From Datisca glomerata (taxonomy: Eukaryota > Streptophyta > Magnoliopsida > Cucurbitales > Datiscaceae): a stretch of 64,000 nt of DNA. Under the pieces are notes generated by a model that saw only the letters and a list, made by a program, of their open reading frames with translations, made no database searches and was not told where the DNA came from. The stretch lies in assembly GCA_003255025.1 (NCBI GenBank), contig QANY01008292.1:32752-96751 (forward strand), given 5' to 3'. Below, in pieces: positions 19,401-30,759 of this stretch (position 1 is the stretch's first letter; each line of letters begins with the position of its first letter). The position numbers were made by a program, and so were the translations under genes.

Positions 19401-21833
19401 CTAGTTTGGGCCTAAACATGTCCCATTTGGTCTTTTAAACCCATATGGACCTAGAAACACCTAAAATGACCACAACACTCCAAATTCATGTCCCAAACGT
19501 TTATTGGGTGTCATAAGTAAGTTTCAGTGCAAGCCATGCCCAAAAGATCTAAGTTTAGCGAAGCTCGTCAATTTTGGGCCTAAACTCATCTATCTAGGTC
19601 TTTTTGACTCCATATAGCACCAAAAGCACCTCAATCGACAATGACATTTTAAATTCCTATCCTAAACATGTAGTGTGTGTCAAAAGTCAGTTCGAGTACA
19701 TGCCATGCCTAAAAGAGCCAAGTTCATTTATTTTGCTCCTAAACACGTCCCATTGGGTCTTTACGACTCCGTATCGCACTAGAAGTACTTAAAACGACCA
19801 CAACGCTCCAAATTCTTGTGCCAAACGTGTATTGGGTGTCAAAGTCAGTGCGAGTACATGCCATGCCCAAAAGAACCATGTTTCGAAAAGCTCATCTACT
19901 CGTTTTGACTCCGTATGGCACTTGAAGCTCCTAAAATGATCACAACACTCCTAATTCTTATCCAAGTTTAGCCAAATTTCAGTACTTTACATATTACAAG
20001 TTTAATTTGCGTCCAAATCTTAAGCCTCTAATTAGGCTCTAATTTTGTATTTCCTGGGGTATGCCCCATGTACGTGTGTAAGTATTTTTTGGTTTATACA
20101 ATTTGTTTACAAAAAAAAAAAGTTTAGCCAAGTCCTTCTAGTTAGGGCATAACACATCCCATTGGATCTTTTTGACTCCGTATGGCACTAGAAGCACCTA
20201 AAATGAGCTCAACACTCCAAATTCTTATCTCAAATGTGTATTGGGTGTCAAAAGATAGTTCGAGTGCATGCCTTGCCGAAAACATCCAAGTTTAGTAACG
20301 TTCATCTAGTTTGGGCCTAAACACATCCCATTGCGTCTTTTTTACACCGTATGGCACTACAAGCACATAAAAAGATCACAACACTCCAAATTCTTATCCC
20401 AAACGTGTATTGGGTGTCAAAAGTCAGTTCGAGAGCATGCCATGCCCAAAAGATCCAAGTTTAGCCAAGTTCACTAGTTAGGGCCTAACACATCCCATTG
20501 GGTCTTTTTGTCTCCGTATGGCACTAGAAGCACCTAAAACAACCACAACACTCCAATTCTAATGCCAGACATGTATTGGGTGTCAAAAGTCATTTCAAGT
20601 ATATTCCATGCCCGAAAGAGCCAAGTTTAGCAAAGTTCATCTAGTGTGCGCCTAAACATGTCCCTTTGGATGTTTTTGACTCCATATGACAGTACAAGCA
20701 CCTAAAAAGGAAATAACACACCAAATTCTTATGCTAAACGTGTATTGGGTGCAAAAGTAATTTCGAGTACATTCCATGCCTGGAAGAGCCAAGTTTAGCC
20801 AAGTTCGTTTATTTTCGGCCTAAACATGTCGCATTGGGTCTTTTTCAATCTGTATGGCACTAAAAGCACCTAAAACGATCACAACACTCCAAATTACTAT
20901 CCCAAATGCCTATTGGGTGTCAACGGTCAGTTCGAGGACATGCTATGCCCAAAAGATCTAAGTTTAGCCAAGTTCATCTGCTTTGGGCCTAAACACATTC
21001 CATTGGGTGTTTGGACTCCGTATGGCACTAGAAGCACCTAAAATGATCAAAACACATCAAATTATTATCTCAAACGTGTATTGGGTGCCAAAGGTCAGTT
21101 CGAGTAGATGCATGTCCAAAAGATCCAAGTTTAGCCAAGCATATCTAGTTTGGGCCTAAAAAGCCTCATTGCGTCTTTTTGAATACGTATGGCACTAGAA
21201 GCTCCTAAAAAGATCATAACACTCTAAATGCTTATCTCAAACGTGTATTGGGTGTCAAAAGTCAGCTTGAGTGCATGCCATGCTCAAAAGATTCAAGTTT
21301 AGCCAAGTTTGTCTAGTTTGGGCCTAAACACATCCCACTGGGTCTTTTTGACTTCATATGGCACTAGAAGCACCTAAAACAACCACATCATGATACATTC
21401 TAATCCCAAACATGTATTGGGTGTCAAAAGTCAGTTCGAGTATATGTCATGCCTAAAAGAGCAAGTTTAGCCAAGTTCATCTCGTTTGGGCCTAAACCGT
21501 TGCTTTGGTTCTTTTTGATTACGTACGAGACTAGAAGCACCTAAAACGACCATAACAATCTGAATTCTTATCCCTAAACTGGTATTGGGTGTCAAAAGTC
21601 AGTTCGAGTATATTCCATACCTGAAAGAGCAGTGTTTAGCGAAGTTCATCTAGTTTGGGTCTAAACACATCCCATTAGCCCTTTTAAACCCATATGGCAC
21701 TAGAAGCACCTAAAACGGCCACAACACTCCAAATTCATATCCCAAACATTTATTGGGTGTCAAAAGTAAGTTTGAGTGCTTGCCATGCCCTAAAGATCTA
21801 AGTTTAGCCAAGCTCATCAATTTTGGGCCTAAA
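16490..21833 (+). repeat. Satellite array 1, ~169-bp monomer with higher-order pattern
   Basis: The array repeats a monomer containing TTTTTGACTCCGTATGGCAC, AGAAGCACCTAAAACGACCA, GTATTGGGTGTCAAAAGTCA and AGTTTAGCCAAGTTCATCTA. Neighbouring monomers are ~169 bp apart but differ, while specific variants recur at longer distance: CTCAATCGAC at 18011 and 19630 (1,619 bp). Some monomers are shortened. It is interrupted by a LINE tail at 19976-20120. No gene: the small ORFs inside are chance readings of the repeat. Such monomer length and higher-order order are common in centromeric or pericentromeric satellites, but centromere function is not shown. Confidence 0.93.
19964..20132 (+). mobile_element. 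5'-truncated LINE tail (145 bp) in satellite, with TSD
   Basis: AAGTTTAGCCAA at 19964-19975 is repeated at 20121-20132. Between them is only the last ~145 bp of a family II LINE: AGCCT-CTAATT-AGGCT stem, GGGGTATGCCCC hairpin, GGTTTATACAATTTGTTTAC and an A-run. This is a textbook target-primed insertion with extreme 5' truncation, and it dates after the satellite. Confidence 0.95.
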
Positions 21834-22686
21834 TGATATGAACCCCACCGACAATTTACGATGAAACCCGATAACAATGATGGTTCAAGAATCCCAAGAA
21901 CGTGAAACACAAGATTGTTGAGCCTTAACCCGGTATCTTGCAAGATAAGACTATGAAGAATAGAAACGCCACACCAAGAAACCTAAGGATCACTTAAGAA
22001 TCAAGTTGATAAGTTTGGTTGTTTGAACGCCATAAGACTAACTTGATAAGTTCAAAGAGTTCTTTCAAGAACAAAGAGGACACACATCACAATAACATAA
22101 ACTTGTTTTGAATATTCATAACATCCTTACAAATTTCGTGGGCACCATGTTTTATACTTGGAACAATCCTCCAAGAATAGGAAAAACATTAATTTTAGCT
22201 TTAAAACAACACCAACATTAAAGTAAATAAGTTCCCACATTTTTAGATCGTTTTTTACTACTAATAATAAGTAAATATCACTAATTGACTATGAACAATG
22301 AATTTATTATAACCAATCCAATCTAGATTTATCCCCCTATTTAATAGCCTTGAAAATAGTCCAATTCATGCCCTTTCATGGCCTTATATCTTGATGAACA
22401 CGTTTTTGTAGGTTCATTGTCCTTTTCAATATGCTAATTAGACTCTTCAATGGCCTTGATGACATGGATAAAGCCTTGATTTTCATTTGGACCCACATTG
22501 GGCTTCACTTTTCCAGAATCCTTCCAATTCTCTTGAATCAGCTCAATAAGTGATTTTTTGAAATTTTGGGCTCTAAGTCTTGTAATTGGACCACCAGGGA
22601 TTGATAAAGGATCTTGTGCAAGTTTAGCTCCATTCCCGCGTGTGTGCTCAGTCCCACGTCCATTTTCAGCTCCTAAATTTGCATCA
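21834..22686 (-). repeat. GYP-A 3' LTR (853 bp)
   Basis: It starts TGATGCAAATTTAGG at 22686 after the purine tract TCAAGAGGGGGAGAA, and ends GGTTCATATCA at 21834, abutting the satellite. The pol frame runs into it: [20 protein letters not shown], then GPITRLRAQNFKKSL and LIELIQ, the LTR-encoded tail common in this gypsy type. No minisatellite is present. Confidence 0.87.
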
Positions 22687-23352
22687 TTCTCCCCCTCTTG
22701 AGAAGGATTTGTCCTCAAATCAAAACCTGCATCAAATGGAGACAAATCGGCAACATTAAAGCTTGTACTGACACCGTATTCACTTGGTAAGAAAAGTTTG
22801 TAAGCATTGTCACAAATTCAGCCTTCTTTTTCCCGTCTAAGTTTACACGTTCACTCAAAGGTAAAGGAATTAAATCCAAAGGAGATAGAGGATTAAATCC
22901 ATAACAATATCAAACGGTGAAAACTTAGATGTTGAATGTGGACTTCTATTGTAAGCAAATTCAACATGTGGCAAACAATCTTCCAACGTTTTCAAGTTCT
23001 TCCTAATGATAGCACGCAATAAAGAAGACATAGTTCTATTCACTACCTCAGTTTGACCATCAGTTTGTGGATGACAAGTAGTAGAAAACAAAAACTTGTA
23101 TTCCAAATTTCCCCACAAAGTCTTCCAAAAGTAACTCAAAAACTTTACATCCCTATCAGAAACAATGGTCTTAGGCATGTCATGTACCCCAACAATTTCT
23201 TTGAAGAACAAATAAGCTATATGTGATGATGCATCATCGGTTTTATCACATGCAATGAAGTGTGCCATTTTAGAAAACCTGTCAACCACTACAAAAATTG
23301 AATCTCTCCCCTTGTTAGTTCTAGGTAAACCCAAAACAATATCTATAGAAGT
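22687..23352 (-). pseudogene. GYP-A integrase core and C-terminal remnant
   Basis: The open part (22870-23334) is an integrase core: [30 protein letters not shown] (the second catalytic Asp), [18 protein letters not shown] and [15 protein letters not shown]. Between 22787 and 22870 most of the C-terminal domain is deleted, leaving only the [13 protein letters not shown] tail. The frame is broken at 23340 from the upstream part. Integrase would insert the cDNA; this one is defective. Confidence 0.87.
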
Positions 23353-24255
23353 TTAAGGTTTACTAGGTATAGGATAAGGGGTGTACAAGCCATGAGGTTT
23401 TAATTTAGACTTAGCTTGTTTACATGTGATACATTTTTCACAGATTCTTTGCACATCACGCTTTATATGATGCCAAAAGAAATGTTCATGCAAAACTCTA
23501 AAAGTCTTAGCTACTCCAAAATGACCCATTAATCCTCCTCCATGAGCTTCTCTCATAAGCAATTCACGCCAAGAACTCATTGGCACACACAAATTATTTT
23601 CCCTAAACAGAAATCCATTATGCCTATAAAACTTATCAATTGCCACTTTTTCACATGCATTGAACACATTACCAAAATTAGAATCTTGTACATACAAATC
23701 CTTAATGTATTCAAAACCAAGAAATATTGTGTCTAAAATTGAAAGTAAGGCATACCTTCTGGACAATGCGTCAGCAACCACATTTTCCTTACCTCGCCTA
23801 TATTTGATCACATAAGAAAATATTTCAATGAATTCTACCCAATTGGCATGTCGTTTGTTCAACTTTTGCTGTCCTCTCAAATATTTCAAGGATTCATGAT
23901 CCGTGTGAATCACAAACTCCTTTGGCCATAGATAATGCTGCCAATTTTCCAATGTTCTCACCAAAGCGTACATCTCCTTATCATAAGTTGGATATTTTAG
24001 AGCTGCCCCACTCAACTTGTCACTAAAATAAGCCACGGTACGACCTTCTTTCATCAAAACAGCTCCCATACCTATTCCTGAGGCATCACACTCAATTTCA
24101 AATGTTTTAGCAAAGTTAGGTAAAATAAGCAATGGTGAATTAGTTAACATTTCTTTGATCAAATTGAATGCTTTTTCTTGTTTCCCACTTAAATGGAACA
24201 TTTTTCTTGATGACTTCAATAAGAGGGGCAGCCAAGCTACTAAAATCACGTACAA
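23353..24255 (-). pseudogene. GYP-A RNase H and integrase zinc-binding region, 300 aa open
   Basis: RNase H is shown by [38 protein letters not shown] and [16 protein letters not shown]. Then comes the integrase N-terminal zinc finger ([31 protein letters not shown]). It ends at the stop near 23353. It is in one frame, but shifted from the reverse transcriptase upstream. It shows the intact sequence across the deletion joint found in the NAG family. Confidence 0.88.
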
Positions 24256-24269
24256 ACCGTCTATAGAAG

Positions 24270-24950
24270 CTAGCTAGGCCGTGAAAACTCCTCACTTGGC
24301 TGATTGTTGTCGGCGTTGGCCACTCTTGCCTTCACCTTTTCCTCGTCCACCTCAATTCCTTTAGAACTAACAATAAAGCCAAGAAACACAAGCCTATCCT
24401 TGCAAAAAGTGCACTTCTTGAGGTTAGCAAACAACTTTTCTTTCCTTAACACATCTAAAACAGATTTCAAATGCTCTACATGTTCTTCCACGTTTTTGCT
24501 ATAAATTAGGATATCATCAAAATATACAACTACAAATCTACCAATAAATGCACGTTAAACATGGTTTATCAAATGTATAAATGTGCTCGGAGCATTAGTT
24601 AAACCAAAAGGCATCACTAACCACTCGTACAAACCGTGTTTAGTTTTAAAGGAAGTTTTTCATTCATCACCTTCTTTCATTCTAATTTGGTGATATCCAT
24701 TCTTAAGATCAATCTTTGTAAAAATACAAGAACCATGCAATTCATCCAGCATATCATCTAGTCTAGGAATAAGATGACGATACTTTACCGTTATGTTGTT
24801 AATGGCTCGACAATCTACGCGCATCCTCCGTGTACCATCTTTCTTAGGAACTAGCAGCACCGGAGCAGCACAAGGACTCATACTTTCACGCACATAACCC
24901 TTCTGCAACCACAGCATTTTGCTCGTCATCAGCATCTTCTAAAGGTGGAA
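24270..24950 (-). pseudogene. GYP-A reverse transcriptase, interrupted
   Basis: RT residues are clear: [39 protein letters not shown], then after a TGA/TAA-containing stretch (24540-24660) the catalytic [13 protein letters not shown] and [14 protein letters not shown]. Stops near 24555 and 24660 break it. At its N-terminus the linker [11 protein letters not shown] is joined directly to the acidic post-gag sequence, so the protease has been deleted. Confidence 0.87.
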
Positions 24951-25740
24951 TTTCATCAACTACTTCCTCATCATCCTCTGATTCAAGCTCACCTTTAGCA
25001 TTTATCACCATCACCCTTTTGTTTACACATGGCTAGCAATGTGACCTCTCCCTTGATATTTAAAACACTTAATATCACGGGTTTTAGAAATAGAAGTTTT
25101 GATGTTACCTACAAAAGTGTTCATCGTGGGTTTGGCATTCTTAGATTGTTCAAATTTTGACTTGCTTTGTTGCTGCTCATCCCTTTTAGGGGCTGTCTTT
25201 CATGTACTAGTGGAAGCCACAAGTTGTCCTCTCCTAGCCAATCCTTTGCGTTGGAGTTGTTCCTCAACTTTTGTGGCTTGATGCACCATATCCGACAACT
25301 CAACATAGTGCTGTAACTCAACTATATCCATAATTTCATGATTTAAACCATGCAAAAACCTAGCCATGGTGGCTTCACGGTCCTCTTCCACATTTGCCCG
25401 GATCATAGCTACCTCCATCTCCTTGTAGTATTCATCTACACTTTTGGAACCTTCAGTTAGCCTCTGTAGTTTTTGAAACAAATTCCTATAATAGTGACCT
25501 GATACAAAACGTCTCCTCATAAGCAATTTCATCTCCTCCCAAGTGCCCACGGGTGGCTCTCTATTCCTCCTATTATTTTGTAATTGATCCCACCAAACAA
25601 TGGCATAATCGGTGAATTCAATTGCTGCCAACTTAATCTTCTTTATCTTCGAATAGTTGTGACAACAAACACCATCTCCACTTTAGTTTCCCACTCCAGG
25701 TAAGCTTCCTATTATTTTTTCCTTGAAAAGATGGGATTAT
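24951..25740 (-). pseudogene. GYP-A gag with altered zinc knuckle
   Basis: The gag core is open at 25200-25631 (DYAIVWWDQLQNNRRNRE, MRRRFVSGHYYRNLFQK, ATMARFLHGLNHEIMD). The knuckle at about 25030-25080 reads CFKYQGRGHIAS, with a Tyr in place of the second Cys, and is frameshifted. The upstream end (25633-25740) still reads gag-like IIPSFQGKN before switching to LINE-B ORF1 at 25741. Confidence 0.83.
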
Positions 25741-27948
25741 CAACCTCTTCAAAGCTGATTTAGAGAGCTTGGGAGAAGGACCAGGTTGGATAGTGATATT
25801 GACAATTGAGGAAGCTTTGGGGGGAGCCAAACTCAATGTAGAGTCAGAAGAGGCTTGAGGCTCATTTTTATCCTCACAAGGCTCAATGAGACCCTTACGC
25901 TTCCTTTTGATAACCACCTAAGTCCATTCATTGTCTTGGTGTTCCACATGGATGGTATTAAGAGGAAAGGGAGGAGAGATTTCACCCTTTGGCTCCTCAT
26001 AAACCATAAGCTCCCTATTATCTTGGGGAGAAGAATCTTTGCTAGCGGTTTCTTCCTCACTAGCTAGATTATTCTTAGGGGCCACTTTGGCATCACAATC
26101 ATGACCAAAGAGGCAACATTTAGCACATCTCTTAGGTAGACACTCATACTCCACCTCCACCACCACTGGATCCCATCCGTCAAGGCCAAGGTCAATGGTG
26201 AAAAACTTAATCAAATCAGAGGAGGCTGAAATTTTCACACAAACTCTAGCATAATCATGTCTATAACCAGAGGCAGTAGCATTGTCAGAGTGAGAAGGGA
26301 TACCCACAGCACTAGCAATGTGACTTAGAGCTTCTTCAGTCCATAATTCAATTGGAACATTCCACAATTTAACCCAAATTGGAAGGGTTGAAAGTTTCTC
26401 CTTTGAGAATTTAACATTTGGCTGCCACTCTTGAAGCACAACAGGCCTACCTAAGAGGTGCCAAGGTCCATCTTCTAAGACGGAGTTTCTATCCTCCACA
26501 GAGCCAAATTTGAAATAGAAAAGGCCTCTGGCAGCCGAGACCTCCTGAATTCCTCTTTTAGCCCAAAGTTGCAAAGCAATTTTCTTAACTAAGTGTAATG
26601 GAGCTGCCCTTCCAACAAAGTAGCCAACAAGGCAGCCTTCCCACCTAGAAAAATTCTCTTTAGTAATATAATCAGGAAGCTTAACTGTGACATTACCATT
26701 TTCCGTAAAGGAAGAGCTCACATAACCTAAGCTTAGCTTATTTTTCAGGTTACCTTTAACCTTTTCAGCCCATGAACCAGCCGGTTTCTCATGAGCAACA
26801 CTCTTATTAGCTAGAAGGTCTTTATAAACTTTATTCTCATGCAGCTTTTTAGAAGAAGAAGTTGGGGAAGGAGGAGAAGAGCTCACATTCTGTTTTCCAT
26901 TAGAATCTGGTTTAGGAGAGAGAGAGATTTCTCCAAGCTCAAACCCACGACCATGGCAGCCCTTGACATCTTTGGTAGAAGTCAAATCCACCTTGTCACT
27001 CACAATCAATGCTGAGGTTGAGCTAAGGGTAGAGAGAGGATCTGCCACCAGCTTTGGAACTCCACCTACGTTCACATCATTGTCATAGAAAAGAGAAATA
27101 TCTTCTTTCTCTTTCCCTTCAATCAAAACACCATCTACTTTCTCTTTTCCCTTAGACAAAGAAGCTGCCACCTGTCGCCCTAAGGGGCTGTCCACGTCAT
27201 GATGGGAGAGAGGAGCCTTATCTAATAAAGAATTACCTTTTTGAGTGTCCTTTCCTTTATTTGAAAGGATAGTCGTAGATTGTTGACCAAGTTGAAGCTT
27301 GGGAGCTAGAGCCTCACTCTTCCCCAAGCTGACCACATCACACCCACTTGCCAAAAAGGAGCTGTCACCTCTCCCTTTTGATATGTTTGGCAGCTGCTTT
27401 TCCTCTTCTCCAAGCAAGATGATTTGAGACAAGCTTGATTTGTCTTCTATCAAAGGACACTCATCATCTTCAACCTTTGGAGCTCTAGGCAAGCTGGTTG
27501 ATCTCCGAGCACCACCTCTAGCTCCTCCTCTTATGCTACTTCTCTTTAGACTTGAACGAAGTTGGTCTGAAAGAGTCAGCTCAAGTAAATTGCTCTGATT
27601 GTGATTAGAAGAAATAAAATTGTCTCTAGGCTTTGAATGATCAGAAATAATCTCTTTTGCAACTAATAAACTCGAAGCTTCCTTGGACTGAGCTTCTAAC
27701 TTCCCAGGCTCAACGAAACCACTCTCTGGTCCAAATTTCTTCGTATTAGAACCTTGCTTAAGAGCATTAAAACCAATAACATGGGTTTTAGCTTCCCTAG
27801 CTCCCTTAGTAACCATATCATTCAAAACAGCATGGCCATTGAAAGACACTCCAAGCTTAGCTTGCCCACTAGCTGAATCTTTCTTAACACCACCTGAAAC
27901 TTGCTTACCAACATCTGCAGCATGCTTAATGTACTCATCATTAACCAT
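25741..27948 (-). pseudogene. LINE-B ORF1 (DUF4283), one stop and lost C-terminus
   Basis: It is colinear with LINE-A ORF1 (start MVNDEYIKH, SWAEKVKGNLKNKLSLG, DUF4283 with GPWHLLGRP, and the short knuckle RCAKCCLFGHDC). An in-frame TAG at 25918-25920 replaces the Gln of WTQVV. Downstream the frame reopens and joins gag at SKSALKRL. It has small indels against LINE-A, such as the loss of HYLSVKGN and the gain of KFGPE. An RNA-binding protein of 676 aa could still be made up to the stop. Confidence 0.88.
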
Positions 27949-28045
27949 TGTTAGAGGTCGTCGCCTCCCCTAGGGGAGGGAGAGGCTAAAACAAAAACCA
28001 GAATTCTAGAGAGAGGGGAGAGTTTCTCTCACTAAAAAAACCAGG
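25741..28045 (-). mobile_element. LINE-B: family I, 5' half only
   Basis: It has the family I 5' UTR with its hairpin (27963-27986) and nearly all of ORF1, but stops inside the ORF1 C-terminus and continues as GYP-A gag. All ORF2 and the 3' tail are missing. Loss of the 3' end is not the product of normal LINE insertion, so a recombination or deletion after insertion is likely. Confidence 0.88.
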
Positions 28046-28534
28046 TAACATATTTTACCTTTTTCTATGATTGCCCTAAGCAAAGTAATCAACGTCCTTT
28101 AACTACCTCTGTTTTCCCATCAGTTTGAGGGTGACAAGTAGTTGAAAACAATAACTTAGTTCCTAACTTTCCCCATAACACACGCCAAAAGTGACTAACA
28201 AACTTAACATCTCTATCACTAACAATGCTATTAGGTATGCCATGTAATCGCACAACTTCTTTGAAAAATAAATCAGCAATCAACTTAGCATCATCAGTTT
28301 TATGACATGGTATAAAATGAGCCATCTTACTAAATCTATCTACCACAACAAAGATACTATCACGACATTTCCTAGTTCTAGGCAATCCAAGCACAAAATC
28401 CATAGACAAATCTGTCTAAGGTTCACTAGGAACAGGTAGTGGTGTATACAACCCATGCGGTTGTAACCTAGACTTAGCTTCTCTACATGTAATGCAATGC
28501 TCACAAACCTTATGCACATCATCTTTCATACCAG
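28046..28534 (-). pseudogene. GYP-B integrase fragment
   Basis: The reading KDDVHKVCEHCITCREAKSR continues, after a stop at about 28417, to [52 protein letters not shown] and [13 protein letters not shown]. It ends at 28046 in an AIIEK-like motif before the third catalytic acid. The upstream zinc finger lies beyond the LINE tail at 28535-28640. Confidence 0.85.
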
Positions 28535-28640
28535 ACTTATCTCTTTTTTGTCTTTGTAGCTTTGTTTTTCCTGGGGTATGCCCCTTGTATATTTGTTTGT
28601 ATTTTTCGGGTTAATACATTTTTTTGCTTACCGAAAAAAA
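28535..28640 (+). mobile_element. 5'-truncated LINE tail (~106 bp), family III type
   Basis: It matches the last ~105 bp of LINE-C: TTTGTAGCTTTG, TCCTGGGGTATGCCCC, TTCGGGTTAATAC...TTACCGAA and an A-run. It lies inside GYP-B integrase and is antisense to it. No clear TSD is visible, and about 15-18 bp of the expected coding sequence (EHFYWP region) are missing at the site, so a small target deletion accompanied insertion. Confidence 0.88.
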
Positions 28641-29072
28641 TGCTAATAGCATCTCATAGGTCTTATTTACCCCAAAATGCCCCATTAAGCCTCCTCCACA
28701 TGCTTCCTTAATCAATAATTCCCTCATAGAACACTTAGGAATGCACAACCTATTTATCTTAAACAAGAAACCATCAAATAAGTAAAAATCATCCATTACA
28801 GCCCCACGATCACAAGATGCATATATTTCACCAAAATCATCATCATATTGATACAAATCTTTAATATGCTCAAAACCCAACAATTTAGCACTAAGAGAAT
28901 TAAGTAGAGTATACATTTTGGATAATGCATTCGCAACTACATTCTCTTGACCTTGCTTATACATAATCACATATGGGAATGTTTCAATGAACTCCACCCA
29001 TTTAGCATGCCTACGGTTCAGCTTATCTTGACCCTTTAAATGCTTTAGACTTTCATGGTCAGTGTGTATCAC
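28641..29072 (-). pseudogene. GYP-B RNase H C-terminus and integrase zinc finger
   Basis: An open reading gives [40 protein letters not shown] and [11 protein letters not shown], followed by [15 protein letters not shown] of the integrase zinc-binding domain. [14 protein letters not shown] is the direct counterpart of the RNase H piece kept in NAG, and the KQGQ site corresponds to the NAG fusion joint (KQDGKRK). A frameshift at 29072 separates it from the reverse transcriptase. Confidence 0.86.
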
Positions 29073-30049
29073 AAACTCCCTATGCCATAAATAATGCTGC
29101 CATATTTGCAGAGCTCGAACAAAGCATATAATTCCTTGTCATATGTTGGATACTTCAAGGTTGCCCCACTTAACTTCTCACTAAAGTACATTAGTGGTCT
29201 TTGGCCCTGCATCAAAACAGCTCCAATTCCTATGCCACTAGCATCACATTCAATCTCAAAATTTTTATCAAAGTTAGGTAAAACAAGCAAAGTTGCAGCA
29301 CACAATTTATCCTTAAGTTCATTAAATGCATGTTCTTGTTCCTCACTCCAAACAAAACCAACATTCTTCTTAACTAACTCATTGAAAGGTGCGGCTATTA
29401 TGCTAAAATCCCTAATGAATCTCCTATAGAAACCAGCAAGCCCATGAAAGGTCGTCACCTCACTAGCTTTCTTAGGTCTTGGCCATTCCTTAATGGCTCT
29501 TACCTTGTCCTCATCAACCTCAATACCTTGACTAGACACTACAAAACCAAGAAAATTAACCCTCTCCATGCAAAAACTACACTTCTTAAGGTTAGCATAC
29601 AACTTTTCTTGCCTAAGTATTTCTAATACTTGACGTACATGCATGATATAATCATATAAGCACTTAGAGTAAATGAGAATATCATCAAAGTAAACAACAA
29701 CAAGCTTTCCCAAGTGCTCACGCAACACATGGTTCATCAATCTCATGAATGTGCTAGGTGCATTAGTAAGACCAAATGGCATAACAAGCCACTCATACAA
29801 CCCATGCTTTGTCTTAAATGATGTTTTACATTCATCTCCAACCTTCATTCGAATTTGATAATAACCAGATTTCAAGTCTATCTTAGTGAACAAACAAGAA
29901 CCATATAATTCGTCAAGCATGTCATCTAACCGAGGAATAGGGTGACGATACTTTACGGTTATTTTATTGATGGCTCGACAGTCCACACACATCCTCCATG
30001 TTCCATCCTTCTTTGGCACAAGAATAACAGGAACCGAGCAAGGATAACC
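29069..30049 (-). pseudogene. GYP-B reverse transcriptase and RNase H start, 316 aa open
   Basis: It is a well-preserved [57 protein letters not shown], the catalytic [27 protein letters not shown], then RNase [20 protein letters not shown] and YDKELYAL. After that it is frameshifted. Its N-terminus is cut at about 30049, where the SLLGSCYSC reading meets LTR sequence of the opposite strand. Confidence 0.88.
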
Positions 30050-30521
30050 AATATGAATCTTTTGGGTGGATTACTAGTTCCTTGTTTACTGCAATTAATA
30101 TTTCTTTATCTTTTAAATTTAACTTAGGTTGTTTATACACTTTAGGACTGTTTAGGCTTCTAGTTTTTCTATTTAAGCATGGTTTCACAATGCATTAAAA
30201 ACTTTGATCAATATAATTTCTTTGTAAGAGTTTTCTCTTTGGTTCTTCTTAGAACTTTTCAGAATAATCAAGAATATTCTTGTGGCGTCTAAAACCTAGA
30301 CTTATCACTCACTTATCCTTCTTGTTCTTGAGTGTGGCGTCTAAACCATACCTTTGGTATTTTTTCGAAGCATCAATTTGGGTGTCAGGTCTTATACCTA
30401 AGGTTCTCTTTGTGTCATAGAAAATGAATCAAGGTTTCTTCTTCTTTAAAATCGATCATTGTGTTCTTGAACCATCATTGTTATCGGGTTTCATCACAAA
30501 GCGACGGTGAGGTTCATATCA
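30050..30521 (+). repeat. Truncated NAG-type LTR
   Basis: It matches the last ~470 bp of the NAG-2 LTRs (from TTTTGGGTGGATTA to GGTTCATATCA at 30521), on the plus strand. The LTR start with the minisatellite is missing, and no internal region follows. It is probably one side of a rearrangement. Confidence 0.87.
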
Positions 30522-30687
30522 AAGATTTTGGAGCATGCATCTCTCTCATAAGCCCGTAACAATGCAATTAAAGGGTCATTTCCCAACAAGTTTTGAATAG
30601 ACTCCATGTGTGCTTTAGACATATTAACTCTAGAAGGGAGATCACTGCAAAATATTTGGTTGAACCTCCTCAGTTCACCTTTGAGTG
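30522..30687 (-). pseudogene. LINE-D: family II ORF2 fragment
   Basis: It encodes LKGELRRFNQIFCSDLPSRV and HMESIQNLLGNDPLIALL, the segment between endonuclease and reverse transcriptase, matching 42230-42370 and 51780-51940. The LINE-C tail is inserted at its end (…TTTGAGTG). The other half of this copy is not found next to LINE-C. Confidence 0.85.
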
Positions 30688-30759
30688 TTTTTTTTCGATA
30701 AGCAAAAAAATTTATTAACCCGAAAAATTCAAATACAAGGGGCATACTCCAGGAAATAC

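Larger units (their letters stand above)
21834..25740 (-). mobile_element. GYP-A: decayed autonomous-type Ty3/gypsy element
   Basis: Minus-strand order: gag (from 25740), a deletion, reverse transcriptase, RNase H, integrase, PPT and 3' LTR. The protease is missing and the gag N-terminus, leader and 5' LTR are cut off where LINE-B ORF1 sequence is joined. The LTR end (…GGTTCATATCA) and pol sequence are like those of NAG, so GYP-A is a relative of the type that could supply NAG with enzymes. Confidence 0.87.
28046..30049 (-). mobile_element. GYP-B: gypsy pol fragment, no LTRs
   Basis: Minus strand, reverse transcriptase to part of integrase. It abuts LINE-B on one side and a plus-strand NAG-type LTR on the other. 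It is a second, distinct copy of the autonomous-type pol. Confidence 0.87.

Noticed and set aside
16490..21833. Regularly spaced repeats suggestive of a CRISPR array, and several 60-90-aa ORFs
   Set aside because: Monomers are contiguous with no unique spacers and the context is eukaryotic; the ORFs fall in satellite monomers and are not conserved between them.
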